A DNA stretch of 64,000 nt, from assembly GCF_013019105.1 (NCBI RefSeq), contig NZ_BLTE01000005.1:1-64000 (forward strand), in the 5' to 3' direction. This document shows positions 54,066 through 63,525 of the stretch, piece by piece; within the stretch, counting starts at the first letter, position 1; each line of letters begins with the position of its first letter. This DNA is from Fundidesulfovibrio magnetotacticus (GTDB lineage Bacteria > Desulfobacterota > Desulfovibrionia > Desulfovibrionales > Desulfovibrionaceae). The position numbers were made by a program, and so were the translations under genes. The notes below the pieces were generated by a model, which was not told the DNA's origin, did not search any database, and saw only the letters and a list, made by a program, of their open reading frames with translations.

Positions 54066-55138
54066 CTCAGCTTCAGCGTGCTCAAGGCCACGAAGGCCAG
54101 GAGGATGGAGAGGATCCAGAACCGGATGATGATCTTGGACTCCGGGATGCCCTTAAGCTCGAAATGATGGTGCAGCGGGGCCATCTTGAAGATGCGCTTG
54201 CCCCCCGAAAACTTGAAGTAGCTCACTTGGAGGATCACCGAGAGGGTCTCCAACACGAAGACGCCGCCGACGATGAGCAGGATGAGCTCCTGCTTGCAGG
54301 CCACGGCCACGAAACCAAGCGCCCCGCCCAGGGAGAGAGAGCCCACGTCGCCCATGAACACCTGGGCCGGGTAGGCGTTGAACCACAGGAAACCGAGCCC
54401 CGCGCCCACGAGGGCCGCGCAGAACACCGTGACCTCGCCCACTCCCGAGACGGGCATCACCTGGAGGTAGCGCGCCATCTGCGCGTGGCCCGCCACGTAG
54501 ACGAAGAGCGCGAACATGCCCGCCGCCACCACCGTGGGGCCGATGGCCAGCCCGTCCAGGCCGTCGGTGAGGTTCACGCCGTTGGACGCCCCCACGATCA
54601 CCAGCAGGGCGAAGGGCAGGTAGAGGATGCCCAGGTCGGGCTGGAAGTTTTTGAAGAAGGGCACGGCAAGGCGCGTGGAGAAGTCCGGGTCCAGCATGAG
54701 GATGCCCACGGCCACGGCGGCGATGGCCACCTGTCCCGCCATCTTGGCGCGCGCCGAGAGCCCCTTGTTGTGCTTGCGCACAACCTTCAGGTAGTCGTCC
54801 CAGAAGCCGATGGACCCGAAGCCCACGAACACCAGGAGGGTCATCCACACGTATTCGTTGGTCAGATCGGCCCAGAGCAGCACCGAGACCACGATGGAGA
54901 GCATCATGAGCAGGCCGCCCATGGTGGGCGTGCCCGCCTTGCACTGGTGGGCCTTCACGTCCTCGTGGATGGTCTGGCCGCACTTGAGCCTTGTCAGCCA
55001 CGCGATGACCTTGGGGCCGAACACGATGGCGATCACCAGGGCCGTTGTGAAGGCGTAGATGGAGCGGAACGTGATGTAGCGGAAGACGTTCAGCACCGTG
55101 AGCTGGGCCGCGAAGGGCACGAGCAGATGGTAGATCAC
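54062..55138 (-). CDS. mraY: Phospho-N-acetylmuramoyl-pentapeptide transferase
   Basis: 358 residues with ten predicted membrane segments. Catalytic motifs: [61 protein letters not shown] and the MAPLHHHFE loop. It makes lipid I from UDP-MurNAc-pentapeptide and undecaprenyl phosphate. Confidence 0.97.
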   Translation of the reverse strand: MIYHLLVPFAAQLTVLNVFRYITFRSIYAFTTALVIAIVFGPKVIAWLTRLKCGQTIHEDVKAHQCKAGTPTMGGLLMMLSIVVSVLLWADLTNEYVWMTLLVFVGFGSIGFWDDYLKVVRKHNKGLSARAKMAGQVAIAAVAVGILMLDPDFSTRLAVPFFKNFQPDLGILYLPFALLVIVGASNGVNLTDGLDGLAIGPTVVAAGMFALFVYVAGHAQMARYLQVMPVSGVGEVTVFCAALVGAGLGFLWFNAYPAQVFMGDVGSLSLGGALGFVAVACKQELILLIVGGVFVLETLSVILQVSYFKFSGGKRIFKMAPLHHHFELKGIPESKIIIRFWILSILLAFVALSTLKLR

Positions 55139-56532
55139 CGGCGGCCCTCCTCATGGTCCGACAGGAAGCGTTCCAGAAATTCCTCCATGCGCTGGGAGCG
55201 CGAACCCTTGAAGAGCACCACCCCGCCCGTGGAGGAGGCCTGCGCGGCCAGCTCCGCGATCTCCGAAGGCTCGCGAACTTCCGCGAAGCTGCCCGCGAAG
55301 CCGGAACGCTCCAACCCCAGGCGCACCAATGCCGCGCTGGGGCCCTTGAACCGCACCACGTCGCAACCGCTTGCCGCGATCACGCGGCCCAGCTCCTCGT
55401 GGGCCTGGTCGCGCTCTTTGCCCAGTTCGCCCATCTCGCCCAGCACCAGGGCCAGGGGACCCGCGCCGCAAAGCGCCCGGGCCGCCCCGATGGCGGCGGT
55501 CATGGACAGGGGATTGGCGTTGTAAGTGTCGTCGATCACCACGCAGGTCCCGGTGTCGCGCACGGCGAAGCGGCCCTTGGGGAACTCCGCCCGGGCCAGG
55601 CCCTCGCGGATCTGTTCGCCTGTCGCGCCCAGGGCGCGCGCGGCGGCCGCCGCCGCCAGGACGTTCTCGGCCAGGTGCGCGCCCTGGCAGGAGAGGGACA
55701 CTTCCAGGGGGCTGCCCTCCAGCATCAGGGAGTAGACGCCCATGCCGTTGGCGGAGCAGCCCTTGTACGTGCAGAAATTCTCGGCCGAGGGGTCGCGGGT
55801 GGACATGGCCTTCACGCGGGGGTTGGCCTTTTTCGCCTCGGCCCACAATTCGGGGTAGTCCTTGTTGGCCAGAGCCGTGCCCGATTCGCCCACGAAGCCC
55901 AGGAGCGCGGCCTTGGCGCGGGCCACGCCGCGCAGGTCTCCCAGGCCCTCCAGGTGGGCGGGGCCGACGTTGTGCACCACGGCCAGGTCCGGCTCGCAGA
56001 TTCCGGCCAGTTCTTCCATGTCGCCCACGCGGCTGATGCCCAGCTCCAGCACCCAGGTGCGGTGCTCCGCGCCAGCGGCCAGCATGGAGAGGGGCAGGCC
56101 CAGCTGGTTGTTGAAATTCCCGGGATTCTTGATGGAAGGCCCCATCACGGTCGTGATGGAGGCCAGCATCTCCTTGGCCGTGGTCTTGCCCGCCGAACCC
56201 GAGAGCGCGGCCACCACGGGGCGCACGCGCCTGCGCCAGTGCCGCGCCAGCAGGCCCATGGCCCGCTGCACGTCCTCCACCACCAACACGGGGGCCTTGC
56301 CGCTCAGCCCGGGCAGTTCGCGCGCGGCCAGCACGGCCGAAGCGCCCTGCTCCACGGCGCGGACTGCGAAATCGTGACCGTCTGCGCGGCTGCCCGGCAG
56401 GCAGCAGAAGAGCGCGCCAGGTCCGGCCGCGCGGCTGTCCTGGGTGGCGGACTCCACCAGGACCTCCGCGAAGGCGCGGATGTCGCCCCTGGCCTGACAG
56501 GCGGCCATGGTCTCGGAGACGGACATTCTCAT
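55135..56532 (-). CDS. murF: UDP-MurNAc-tripeptide--D-Ala-D-Ala ligase
   Basis: 465 residues. Mur ligase with P-loop [10 protein letters not shown] (111-120), [13 protein letters not shown], the adenine/ATP loop NVGPAHLEG, and [11 protein letters not shown] in the C-terminal part, which is the MurF hallmark. It completes the pentapeptide precursor. The D-Ala-D-Ala ligase gene itself is not in this cluster. Confidence 0.96.
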   Translation of the reverse strand: MRMSVSETMAACQARGDIRAFAEVLVESATQDSRAAGPGALFCCLPGSRADGHDFAVRAVEQGASAVLAARELPGLSGKAPVLVVEDVQRAMGLLARHWRRRVRPVVAALSGSAGKTTAKEMLASITTVMGPSIKNPGNFNNQLGLPLSMLAAGAEHRTWVLELGISRVGDMEELAGICEPDLAVVHNVGPAHLEGLGDLRGVARAKAALLGFVGESGTALANKDYPELWAEAKKANPRVKAMSTRDPSAENFCTYKGCSANGMGVYSLMLEGSPLEVSLSCQGAHLAENVLAAAAAARALGATGEQIREGLARAEFPKGRFAVRDTGTCVVIDDTYNANPLSMTAAIGAARALCGAGPLALVLGEMGELGKERDQAHEELGRVIAASGCDVVRFKGPSAALVRLGLERSGFAGSFAEVREPSEIAELAAQASSTGGVVLFKGSRSQRMEEFLERFLSDHEEGRR

Positions 56533-57971
56533 GCCAGAAGCTCCCCGGCCACGAGGGCGTCGCTGAAGGGAAGCTTCTCGTCCCCTATCTGCTGGTAGGG
56601 CTCGTGCCCCTTGCCTGCCAGGAGCGCCGCGCCGCCCTTGCCCGCGGCTTCCAGGGCCAGGGCGATGGCCTTGCGGCGGTCCGGCTCCACGATCACCCGG
56701 GCGGCTCCTGACAGGCCGGGTCGGGCGTCCTCGATAATGGCCAGGGGGTCTTCGTGGCGGGGGTTGTCCGAGGTGAGCACGGCCACGTCGGCGTGGCGGG
56801 CCACGGCCTGGGCCATGAGCGGACGCTTGGAGCGGTCGCGGTTGCCGCCGCAGCCGAAGAGGGCCACCACGCGGGTGAAATCCAGGACCTTGAGGGCCGT
56901 GAGCACGTTCTCCAGGGCGTCGGGGGTGTGGGCGTAGTCCACGAAGACGTGCACGCCCTGGCCGTTGGGCACGCGCTCAAGGCGTCCCGGCGCGCCGTTG
57001 CAGTCGGCCAGGCCGGACATGGCCGAGTCTGGCAGGCCCAGGCAGAGGCCCAGGGCCTGTGCGGCCAGCAGGTTGGAGGCGTTGAAGGCCCCGATGAGCG
57101 GCGAGGCGAAGCTCCAGCTGCGGCCCTCCAGCTCCATGGACAGCTCCATTCCCTCGCCCGAGGAGCGCAGCACCCGGCCCGAGAGCACGCGCCCGCCTGC
57201 GGCCTGCCCCGTGAGCGTGAAGCCCAGGGCCTGGGGGAACTCCCCGGCCAGCCTGCGGCCGGAGGCGTCGTCCAGGTTCAGGGCCGCGCCGGAGGGGTCG
57301 CGCAGGTAGCGGGTGAAGAAGCGGCGCTTGGCCTGGAAGTAGGCTTCCATGTCGCCGTGGTAATCCAGGTGATCCTGGGTGACGTTGGTCAGGGCGGCGG
57401 CGTCGAAGGTGAGGCCCTCCACGCGGCCCTGGTCCAGGGCATGGCTGGAGACCTCCATGGCCGCGCCCTGAACCCCGTCCCTGGCCATCTCCGCCAGGAG
57501 GGCGTGGAGCGTCAGGCAGTCGGGCGTGGTGTGGCTGGCCACCTGGGAGTGGCCGGGCCAGCGGTATTCCACGGTGCCCAGCACCCCGGCCCTGAGCCCG
57601 GCGCGGGCGAACAGGTGTTCCACCAGATAGGTGACGGTGGTCTTGCCGTTGGTGCCCGTGACGCCCGCCAGCCGGAAGGGAAGCCTCTCCGTGCCGTGGC
57701 GCGCGGCGGCCAGCAGCCCCAGAGCGCGGGGCACGTCGTCCACGACCGCCAGCCTGGCGGCGCTGCCCGCCGGGAGCTGGGCGCTGGGCGAGGCCACGAT
57801 CCATGCCGCTCCGCGCTCCAGGGCCATGGGGATGAAGGACTCGCCGTCCACCGAGACGCCCCGCACGGCCACGAACGCGCCGCCCGGCGTGACGCGGCGG
57901 GAGTCCGCCTGCACGTCCAGGCCCGCTGCGGCCAGGGCGAGGAGTTCTTCGAAGGAGTGGTTGCGTACCAT
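56529..57971 (-). CDS. murE: UDP-MurNAc-L-Ala-D-Glu--meso-diaminopimelate ligase
   Basis: 480 residues. P-loop [11 protein letters not shown] (105-115), EVSSHAL, TNVTQDHLDYHGDMEAY, FVDYAHTPDALENVL and, near 399-404, DNPRHE. The DNPR motif is the known marker for meso-diaminopimelate rather than lysine, so this organism should have DAP-type peptidoglycan. Confidence 0.96.
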   Translation of the reverse strand: MVRNHSFEELLALAAAGLDVQADSRRVTPGGAFVAVRGVSVDGESFIPMALERGAAWIVASPSAQLPAGSAARLAVVDDVPRALGLLAAARHGTERLPFRLAGVTGTNGKTTVTYLVEHLFARAGLRAGVLGTVEYRWPGHSQVASHTTPDCLTLHALLAEMARDGVQGAAMEVSSHALDQGRVEGLTFDAAALTNVTQDHLDYHGDMEAYFQAKRRFFTRYLRDPSGAALNLDDASGRRLAGEFPQALGFTLTGQAAGGRVLSGRVLRSSGEGMELSMELEGRSWSFASPLIGAFNASNLLAAQALGLCLGLPDSAMSGLADCNGAPGRLERVPNGQGVHVFVDYAHTPDALENVLTALKVLDFTRVVALFGCGGNRDRSKRPLMAQAVARHADVAVLTSDNPRHEDPLAIIEDARPGLSGAARVIVEPDRRKAIALALEAAGKGGAALLAGKGHEPYQQIGDEKLPFSDALVAGELLA

Positions 57972-57985
57972 GGCGGTGTCCGGGA

Positions 57986-59968
57986 TCAGGAGGCCTTGGC
58001 CAGCCAGATGGTGAAGGGTTCCTTGTTCACGGCGTCCCAGTGCGCGCCCGGGGCCGGATTCTGCTTGCCCACCACGAGCCCGGAGCCCTTGAGGGTGGGC
58101 ACGACGCCCTTCCCGGCCAGGATCTCGGCGGCCTTGCGCAGGGGCATGCCCACGAGATTTGGCACTTCCGCGCCGTCCACGGCGATGTTCATGGGCGGGA
58201 AGGCCACGCCCAGCGCCTCGGCCACGTCGGACGCGCGCACGGGGGCCGGGGCCGGACCTTTGTCGGCCTGCTGCATCTTCACGGATTCGGGGAGCCGTCC
58301 CAGGTAGGAGAGGCTTTTCAGGGCCACCTCGCGCATGGCGGGCGCGGCGACCACGCCGCCGTAGTGGTTGGGCTCGGGCTCGTCAACCATCACCAGCACC
58401 ATGTATTCCGGGTCCACGGCCGGGACGAAGCCCACGAAGTTGGCCAGGTACTTGTCGCCGTAACCGCCCCGGGCGCGGGCCTTCTGGGCGGTGCCGGTCT
58501 TGCCGCCCAGCTCCAGCCCGTCGATGTGCGCCTTGACGCCCGTGCCCTTCTCGGCTTCCACCACGTCGCGCATCATGAGCTGCACGGTCTTGGCCACCTG
58601 AGGATCGAAAACGCGGGTCTCTGGCCAGAAGGAGCTGTCCTGGGGCGGATCCATCACGAGGCGCAGGGGCTTCTTCACGCCGTTGTTGGCGATGACGTGG
58701 AAGGCCTGGGCCAGCTGCACGGGGGTGACGCCGATGCCCTGCCCGAAGGAGCAGGTGGCCAGATCGAGCTTGCTCCAGGCCGAGACGGGCCGCATGAGAC
58801 CCTTTGCCTCGCCGGGCAGGGGCAGCCCGGTGGGCTGGCCGAAGCCCACGCGGTCGAAGTAGGCGTGGAGCTTGTGCGCGCCCAGGTCCAGGCCGATCTT
58901 GGCGGCCCCGATGTTGGAGGACCAGCGCAGGATCTTGTCCACGCTGATCACGTCGTAGGGGTGGGTGTCGCGGATGGTGGCGATGTTGTAGAAGTTCCAC
59001 TGCCCTTTTTCGCAGTTGTACTGCGTCTCGGGGCGGATCACCTTCTCCTGGAGCGCGGCGGCGATGAGGATGGGCTTCATGGTGGAGCCCGGTTCCAGCA
59101 CGTCCAGGGCCAGGCGGTTGCGTCCGGCCTTGGGGTCGGGGTTGTCGCCGCCGTTGGGGTTGAAGAAGGGGTAGTTGGCCCAGGCCAGGATCTCGGCGCT
59201 CTTGACGTGCACCACGATGCAGATGCCCGCCTTGCCCCGGTTCTCGGTGACGGCCTTGGCCAGGGCCTCCTCGGCGAAGAACTGGATCTGGGAGTCGATG
59301 GTCAGGCGGATTTCCGCGCCGTCGGCGTTGGCCATCTCGCGGCCCTGGGCGTCCAGGTAGAGCCTGCGGCCCGAGGCGTCGCGCTGCACCACGTACTTGG
59401 CCTTCTTGCCGGCCAGGTACGCCTCGAAGTGCTTCTCCAGGCCCTCAAGGCCCTGGTCGTCGTAGCCCACGAAGCCCAGGAGCTGCCCGGCCATCTGCTT
59501 GTTGGGGTAGGAGCGCCCGAACTCCGGGGCCACGTGGACGCCGGGGATGTTCAGGGCGCGCACCTGTGCGGCAACGCGGTCGTTCACGCGGCGGTCCAGG
59601 TAGACGAAGCTGCCGCGTCCGTGGAGCTTGCGGGTTAGGTCCTTCAGGGGCTCGCCCAGAACCTTGGAGAGGGCCTGGGCCGCCTCGTCGGGGTTCTTCA
59701 CGTCCTTGGGATTGGCGTAGACCGAGGCGAACTCCACCGACTTGGCCAGGAGCTGGCCGTTGCGGTCCACGATGGCCCCGCGCCGCCCGCGATCGGTCTC
59801 CAGGGCGAGGTGCTGCCTGAGGGCCTGTTCGGCCAGGCGCGGCCCCTGCACGATCTGGAGGTGCGCCGCCCGGACCCAGAGGCTGGCCCAGAACAGGAAA
59901 AAGACGCCGCACACCACGATGAGGCGGATGCGGCTGTAGTCCCTGATCTGTTTCTGTCCCCGGCTCAT
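57986..59968 (-). CDS. ftsI: Septal penicillin-binding protein (class B, FtsI) with PASTA domain
   Basis: 660 residues. One N-terminal membrane anchor (about 14-34), a class B dimerisation domain (RGAIVDRNGQLLA), and a transpeptidase domain with S295-T-M-K298 (SxxK), S350-S-N and KTGT (490-493). A C-terminal PASTA domain (about 598-658, VPNLVGMPLRKAAEIL) is an addition absent from E. coli FtsI but known in other phyla and in Desulfovibrio-type proteins. It crosslinks septal peptidoglycan with FtsW. Confidence 0.95.
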   Translation of the reverse strand: MSRGQKQIRDYSRIRLIVVCGVFFLFWASLWVRAAHLQIVQGPRLAEQALRQHLALETDRGRRGAIVDRNGQLLAKSVEFASVYANPKDVKNPDEAAQALSKVLGEPLKDLTRKLHGRGSFVYLDRRVNDRVAAQVRALNIPGVHVAPEFGRSYPNKQMAGQLLGFVGYDDQGLEGLEKHFEAYLAGKKAKYVVQRDASGRRLYLDAQGREMANADGAEIRLTIDSQIQFFAEEALAKAVTENRGKAGICIVVHVKSAEILAWANYPFFNPNGGDNPDPKAGRNRLALDVLEPGSTMKPILIAAALQEKVIRPETQYNCEKGQWNFYNIATIRDTHPYDVISVDKILRWSSNIGAAKIGLDLGAHKLHAYFDRVGFGQPTGLPLPGEAKGLMRPVSAWSKLDLATCSFGQGIGVTPVQLAQAFHVIANNGVKKPLRLVMDPPQDSSFWPETRVFDPQVAKTVQLMMRDVVEAEKGTGVKAHIDGLELGGKTGTAQKARARGGYGDKYLANFVGFVPAVDPEYMVLVMVDEPEPNHYGGVVAAPAMREVALKSLSYLGRLPESVKMQQADKGPAPAPVRASDVAEALGVAFPPMNIAVDGAEVPNLVGMPLRKAAEILAGKGVVPTLKGSGLVVGKQNPAPGAHWDAVNKEPFTIWLAKAS

Positions 59969-60417
59969 GACGGATTCTTCCCGGCCTTGGGGGCCTCGTC
60001 GGCCACCTTTTCAGTTTTCTTCTTCTTGCTGACGTCGCCCTTCTTGCGGGGCTTCTGCTCCTGGTCGGGGGCCTTTTCCTTCTTCGGCTTTTCCGGGATG
60101 GGCGCGGCCTTGATCACCGGGGAGGGCAGCTCCTCCCCCGAGGCCGAAAGCCGCCTGATCTGCCCCGGCCGTGCCTGGGAGAGGCCGTACTGTCCGGCCA
60201 GCACGCGCAGGCGCTCGGGGGTGAGCAGGGTGTTGCGCTCCACCTCCAGCTTCGAGATGAGGGCCTCCTGGGAGTCGATCTCGGTCTGGAGGCGCTTGAG
60301 CCCGTAGGCCATGTCCACGCGCTCGATGTTCACCCAGGTAAGGCCAAGGCCCAGCGACAGCAGGGTGAACAGCGAGAAACCCAGCGAGAGCGCCCATTCC
60401 TTGCTCACGCCTTTCAC
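59965..60417 (-). CDS. ftsL: Cell division protein FtsL with Lys-rich tail
   Basis: 150 residues from a GTG at 60417 that overlaps the rsmH stop. A short cytoplasmic start, one membrane segment (about 9-29, LGFSLFTLLSLGLGLTWV), a coiled-coil (VDMAYGLKRLQTEIDSQEALISKL) and the ERLRVLAGQYGLSQA block are FtsL-like. From about residue 100 a periplasmic Lys/Pro/Glu-rich tail (KPKKEKAPDQEQKPRKKG, SKKKKTEK) has no counterpart in typical FtsL. Confidence 0.85.
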   Translation of the reverse strand: MKGVSKEWALSLGFSLFTLLSLGLGLTWVNIERVDMAYGLKRLQTEIDSQEALISKLEVERNTLLTPERLRVLAGQYGLSQARPGQIRRLSASGEELPSPVIKAAPIPEKPKKEKAPDQEQKPRKKGDVSKKKKTEKVADEAPKAGKNPS

Positions 60418-61421
60418 GGGTTGTCCCTCTCGGCGCCGTCCGGGCCGAAGCCTTCGAGGGGCGCTCCCTCGGGGGCCAGGCGTTGGGCCACGCGCAGCTT
60501 GGCGCTGCGCGCGCGGTGGTTGGCGGCGGCCTCGGCCTCGGAAGGGCCCAGGGGCTTCTTGGTCAGGATGCGCAGCCTTGGGACGTGCCCGCAGGTGCAG
60601 AAAGGCTGCCGGGGCGGGCACAGGCACCCGGAAGCCTCGCGCCGGAAGGCCGTCTTCACCAGACGGTCCTCCAGGGAGTGGAAGGAGATGACGGCCACGC
60701 GGCCGCCGGGGGAGAGATGATCCACGATCCTGTCCAGAAAGTCCTCGAGCTCTTGCAGTTCCTCGTTCACCGCCATGCGCAGGGCCTGGAAGGTCCTGGT
60801 GGCGGGGTGGTTGCGCGCGGTGGCCCGCCATTTGGGCGGATAGGCCCGCTCCACGACGCGGGCCAGCTCCAGGGTCGAATCGAAGGGCTTCGTCTCGCGC
60901 TCGCGGGTGATGGCCCGGGCGATGCGTCCTGCCTGCGGCTCCTCGCCGTAGTCGCGGATGAGGTCGCGCAGGCGCTCGAAGCTCCAGTTGTTCACGATGT
61001 TGGCCGCCGGCTCCAGGCCGTCGGCCACGCTCATGCGCATATCCAGCGGCCCGTCGGCCAGAAAGCTGAACCCGCGCTCGGCCTCGTCGAGCTGGGGCGA
61101 GGAGACGCCCACGTCGGCCAGGGCGGCGTCCACGGAGTCCCAGCCCAGCTCTTCCAGGGCGGCGGGAAACTCCGAGAAGCGCATGCGCCGGGCCTGCACC
61201 CTGCCGGGGAAGTCCGCCAGGTTGGCCAGGGCGCGCTCCACGGCTGTGGGGTCGCGGTCCAGACCCAGGATCTCCAGCTCGCCCCCGGCCTTTTCCAGCA
61301 TGGCGCGGCTGTGGCCGCCCAGGCCCAGGGTGGCGTCGAGCACGCGCATGCCGGGCCGAATGCCCAGCATGTCGCACACTTCCCCGTGCAGGACCGGGAG
61401 GTGGCGCGGATCGAAGCGCAC
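60414..61421 (-). CDS. rsmH: 16S rRNA (cytosine(1402)-N4)-methyltransferase
   Basis: 335 residues, GTG start. SAM motif DATLGLGGHSRAML, ADVGVSSPQLDEAERGFSF, DMRMS, and the ending NHRARSAKLRVAQR are RsmH (MraW) signatures; a CLCPPRQPFCTCG cluster is the family's Cys-rich loop. It methylates C1402 of 16S rRNA. It lies nine bases after mraZ. Confidence 0.95.
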   Translation of the reverse strand: MRFDPRHLPVLHGEVCDMLGIRPGMRVLDATLGLGGHSRAMLEKAGGELEILGLDRDPTAVERALANLADFPGRVQARRMRFSEFPAALEELGWDSVDAALADVGVSSPQLDEAERGFSFLADGPLDMRMSVADGLEPAANIVNNWSFERLRDLIRDYGEEPQAGRIARAITRERETKPFDSTLELARVVERAYPPKWRATARNHPATRTFQALRMAVNEELQELEDFLDRIVDHLSPGGRVAVISFHSLEDRLVKTAFRREASGCLCPPRQPFCTCGHVPRLRILTKKPLGPSEAEAAANHRARSAKLRVAQRLAPEGAPLEGFGPDGAERDNP

Positions 61422-61430
61422 GGCGGCCCC

Positions 61431-61886
61431 CTAGAGCCTTAGCTCGAAGCCGGACGCGGCCAGGTCGGCCATGTCGGCGTCGAAGGTTTCCTCGGTTTCG
61501 CGGCGGCGGGCCTCGAAAGTTTCCTTGTCCCAGAGCTCGAACTTGGTGGCCACGCCCGCCAGGACGCAGTCCTTGTCGAGCTTGGCGTAGCTGCGCAGGT
61601 AGGGCGGGATGAGGATGCGGCCCTGCTTGTCCAGCACCACTTCCACGGCCCCCGAGATGAGGAAGCGCTGGAGGTTGCGGATGCGCTTGTCCAGCACGTT
61701 GATGCCCTGAAAGCTCTTTTCGATGCGCTCCCATTCGGGCATGGGGTAGCCCACCACGCAGCCGTCGAAATTGGTGAGCATGAGCTTGCCTTCCGGAGAC
61801 GACGCGAGCACCTCCTCCCGGAACTCCGGGGGGAGCATGAGGCGACCCTTGGGGTCGAGGTTTCGCTCACTGTGTCCTCGGAACAT
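61431..61886 (-). CDS. mraZ: Transcriptional regulator MraZ
   Basis: 151 residues, two swapped-hairpin AbrB-like domains: MFRGHSERNLDPKGRLMLPPEF and EVVLDKQGRILIPPYLR, each with the DxxGR core. MraZ binds repeated TGGGN/GTGG boxes upstream of its own gene and represses the dcw operon in species studied. Matching boxes occur immediately upstream here. It is the first gene of the cluster. Confidence 0.96.
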   Translation of the reverse strand: MFRGHSERNLDPKGRLMLPPEFREEVLASSPEGKLMLTNFDGCVVGYPMPEWERIEKSFQGINVLDKRIRNLQRFLISGAVEVVLDKQGRILIPPYLRSYAKLDKDCVLAGVATKFELWDKETFEARRRETEETFDADMADLAASGFELRL

Positions 61887-61897
61887 GACCCGACCTC

Positions 61898-61951
61898 ACA
61901 CAACTCACCACTTCTTACCACTGTTTCCCACAGCCTCTCGAACAATCCCAC
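61898..61951 (-). promoter_or_regulatory. MraZ operator: GTGG-type boxes with 10-bp period
   Basis: On the minus strand GTGGGAAACA, GTGGTAAGAA, GTGGTGAGTT and GTGTGAGGTC follow without gaps (complements at 61928-31, 61918-21, 61908-11, 61898-901). A further GTGG lies exactly 20 bp further upstream (61948-61951). This is the one-per-helical-turn layout known for MraZ. TTGACA at 61962-61957 may be a -35 box; no matching -10 is clear. Confidence 0.65.
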
Positions 61952-62001
61952 TCCAATGTCAAGAGGAAAGGGGAACTGCTCGAATCCTTAGGAGAAAAAA
62001 T

Positions 62002-62017
62002 GTGGGAGCAGGTGGGA
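62002..62017 (+). promoter_or_regulatory. Two GTGGGA boxes facing the HD-GYP gene
   Basis: GTGGGA at 62002-62007 and again at 62012-62017, spaced exactly 10 bp, on the opposite strand to the mraZ operator. They may be MraZ boxes of opposite orientation. The rest of 62030-62200 holds only a small CGCCCCT/AGGGGCG hairpin near 62112-62131. Confidence 0.45.
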
Positions 62018-62200
62018 GAAAAATGACAGCCAGACAGGGCTGCCGGGCCTCCGGTGGAAGACGGACGCGGGCCGGGAGCCTTTTCGATGCGGGATCATGG
62101 AAAAAACCTTACCGCCCCTTGCCAGAGGGGCGTGGTGCGGATAACGTAGATTTGAAGCCGGGGATTTTTGCGCGGCGAGGCCTCAACCCCCCTACGGATC

Positions 62201-63217
62201 ATGAGCGAGAAGCGCCAGCTTGAATCCATTGAGGATCTGGAAGAGGAATACTACCAGATCAGCCCCGACATCCTCCAAAGCTTCAACAAGTTCAGACCCC
62301 CCCTGAACATCTTCAAGCTCAAGGAAGACGTCGTGCGGCTGCTCCCCTACTACCGCGTGGGCGAGCGTCTTTCCAAGGAGCAGGGAGAGGAACTGGAGAC
62401 CCTGGTGCAGGACGGACTGATCTTCGTCTCGCGCGCCGACCACCCGGTCTACGTGAAGCACATCTCCTTCCAGCTCGACCTTGTGCTCATGGACCGCCAC
62501 CTCACCGAGTCCGAGACCGCCGACATCTTCCAGGCCGCCCTGACCCGGCGCATGGAGGAATTCCTCGACCAGCCCGTGAAGGCCGTGGCCGACAAGATCC
62601 AGGCCGACCTCATGGTGTTCACCGAATACCTCTGGCAGGACTTCAACAGGGGCAAGGCCCTCTCGCGGCGCGTGCACTCCAGGCACTCCCTGGCCTGCCA
62701 CTCGGTGAACTGCGGCATGGTGGGCATGCAGGTGTTCCTCCAGACCCTGCCCGAGGAGTACCGCCAGGGCCCCAAAAACCGCCAGGCCTTCGACCGCGTC
62801 TGCCTGGGCCTCTTCCTGCACGACGTGGGCATGTCGAAAATCCCGGCCTTCCTGCGCGACAAAACCCAGACCCTCTCCTCCGAGGAGCGCCAGAAGCTCC
62901 TGAAGCACCCGCTGATCGGCGCGGAGATGCTGGCCAAGCTGGACCTCAAGTTCCCCGAGGTGGAACAGTGCGTGCTGGAACACCACGAACGTGTGGGAGG
63001 AAGCGGCTACCCCCGCAAGATCGCTGGGGCCGATATCTCCGACATGGGCCTGCTCTGCGCCGTGGTGGATTCCTATTGCGCCATGATCACGGAGCGCCCC
63101 TACGCCAAGGCCATGGACCCCAAGGCGGCCGCGGGCTCCCTGGGCGCGGACCCCAAGTACGATCCCCGCTACTCCAAGCAGCTCGTCCAGTATCTGATGA
63201 ACACCCGACAGATGTAG
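62201..63217 (+). CDS. HD-GYP domain c-di-GMP phosphodiesterase
   Basis: 338 residues from the ATG at 62201, with only a weak ribosome site; the upstream in-frame ATG at 62168 is less likely. The N-terminal 150 residues (FRPPLNIFKLKEDVVRLLPY...) form the same type of accessory domain as in the HD-GYP protein at 34289. Catalytic set: H167, HD (207-208, LHDVGMSKIP), HHE (261-263) and GSGYP (267-271), slightly divergent from GGGYP. It is divergent from mraZ across a shared regulatory region. Confidence 0.88.
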   Translation: MSEKRQLESIEDLEEEYYQISPDILQSFNKFRPPLNIFKLKEDVVRLLPYYRVGERLSKEQGEELETLVQDGLIFVSRADHPVYVKHISFQLDLVLMDRHLTESETADIFQAALTRRMEEFLDQPVKAVADKIQADLMVFTEYLWQDFNRGKALSRRVHSRHSLACHSVNCGMVGMQVFLQTLPEEYRQGPKNRQAFDRVCLGLFLHDVGMSKIPAFLRDKTQTLSSEERQKLLKHPLIGAEMLAKLDLKFPEVEQCVLEHHERVGGSGYPRKIAGADISDMGLLCAVVDSYCAMITERPYAKAMDPKAAAGSLGADPKYDPRYSKQLVQYLMNTRQM

Positions 63218-63392
63218 GGCGCCCAGGGCCGCATGGCCCGGGCTGGCGCCGGGGTGAGGGGGGGAATGTCCGCGTCCGGACCGGGCCGCGGACGCCCGGG
63301 AGCGTTCCGCCGCGGCCACGACGCGGTCAAAGCGTCGGCTCCGGCCGTCGGGCTGGGCCGGAGCGAAGGGCCCGCGCGGCCCCAGCTTGATG

Positions 63393-63510
63393 ACAAACCC
63401 CGAAACGGGGTTTGTGGGAGCCGCTTACGGGCGGCAAAGCCGCCCTGCTTCAGGCTGCGCTTCGCGCAGGGCTGCTGAAAAAGCCCCAAAGCCGACTTAT
63501 TTCAGCAGCC
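63393..63510. repeat. Cluster of four perfect palindromes
   Basis: In order: ACAAACCCCG-AAA-CGGGGTTTGT (63393-63415), GGGCGGC-AAA-GCCGCCC (63429-63445), CTGCGC-TTC-GCGCAG (63455-63469), and GGCTGCTGAAA with TTTCAGCAGCC around a 19-base loop (63470-63510). They fill the gap between converging genes. The last stem may act as a terminator for the CBS gene, but the tight 3-base loops suggest a REP-like mosaic. The remainder of 63218-63392 shows no gene. Confidence 0.6.
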
Positions 63511-63525
63511 ACGGGCCTCCCGGCC

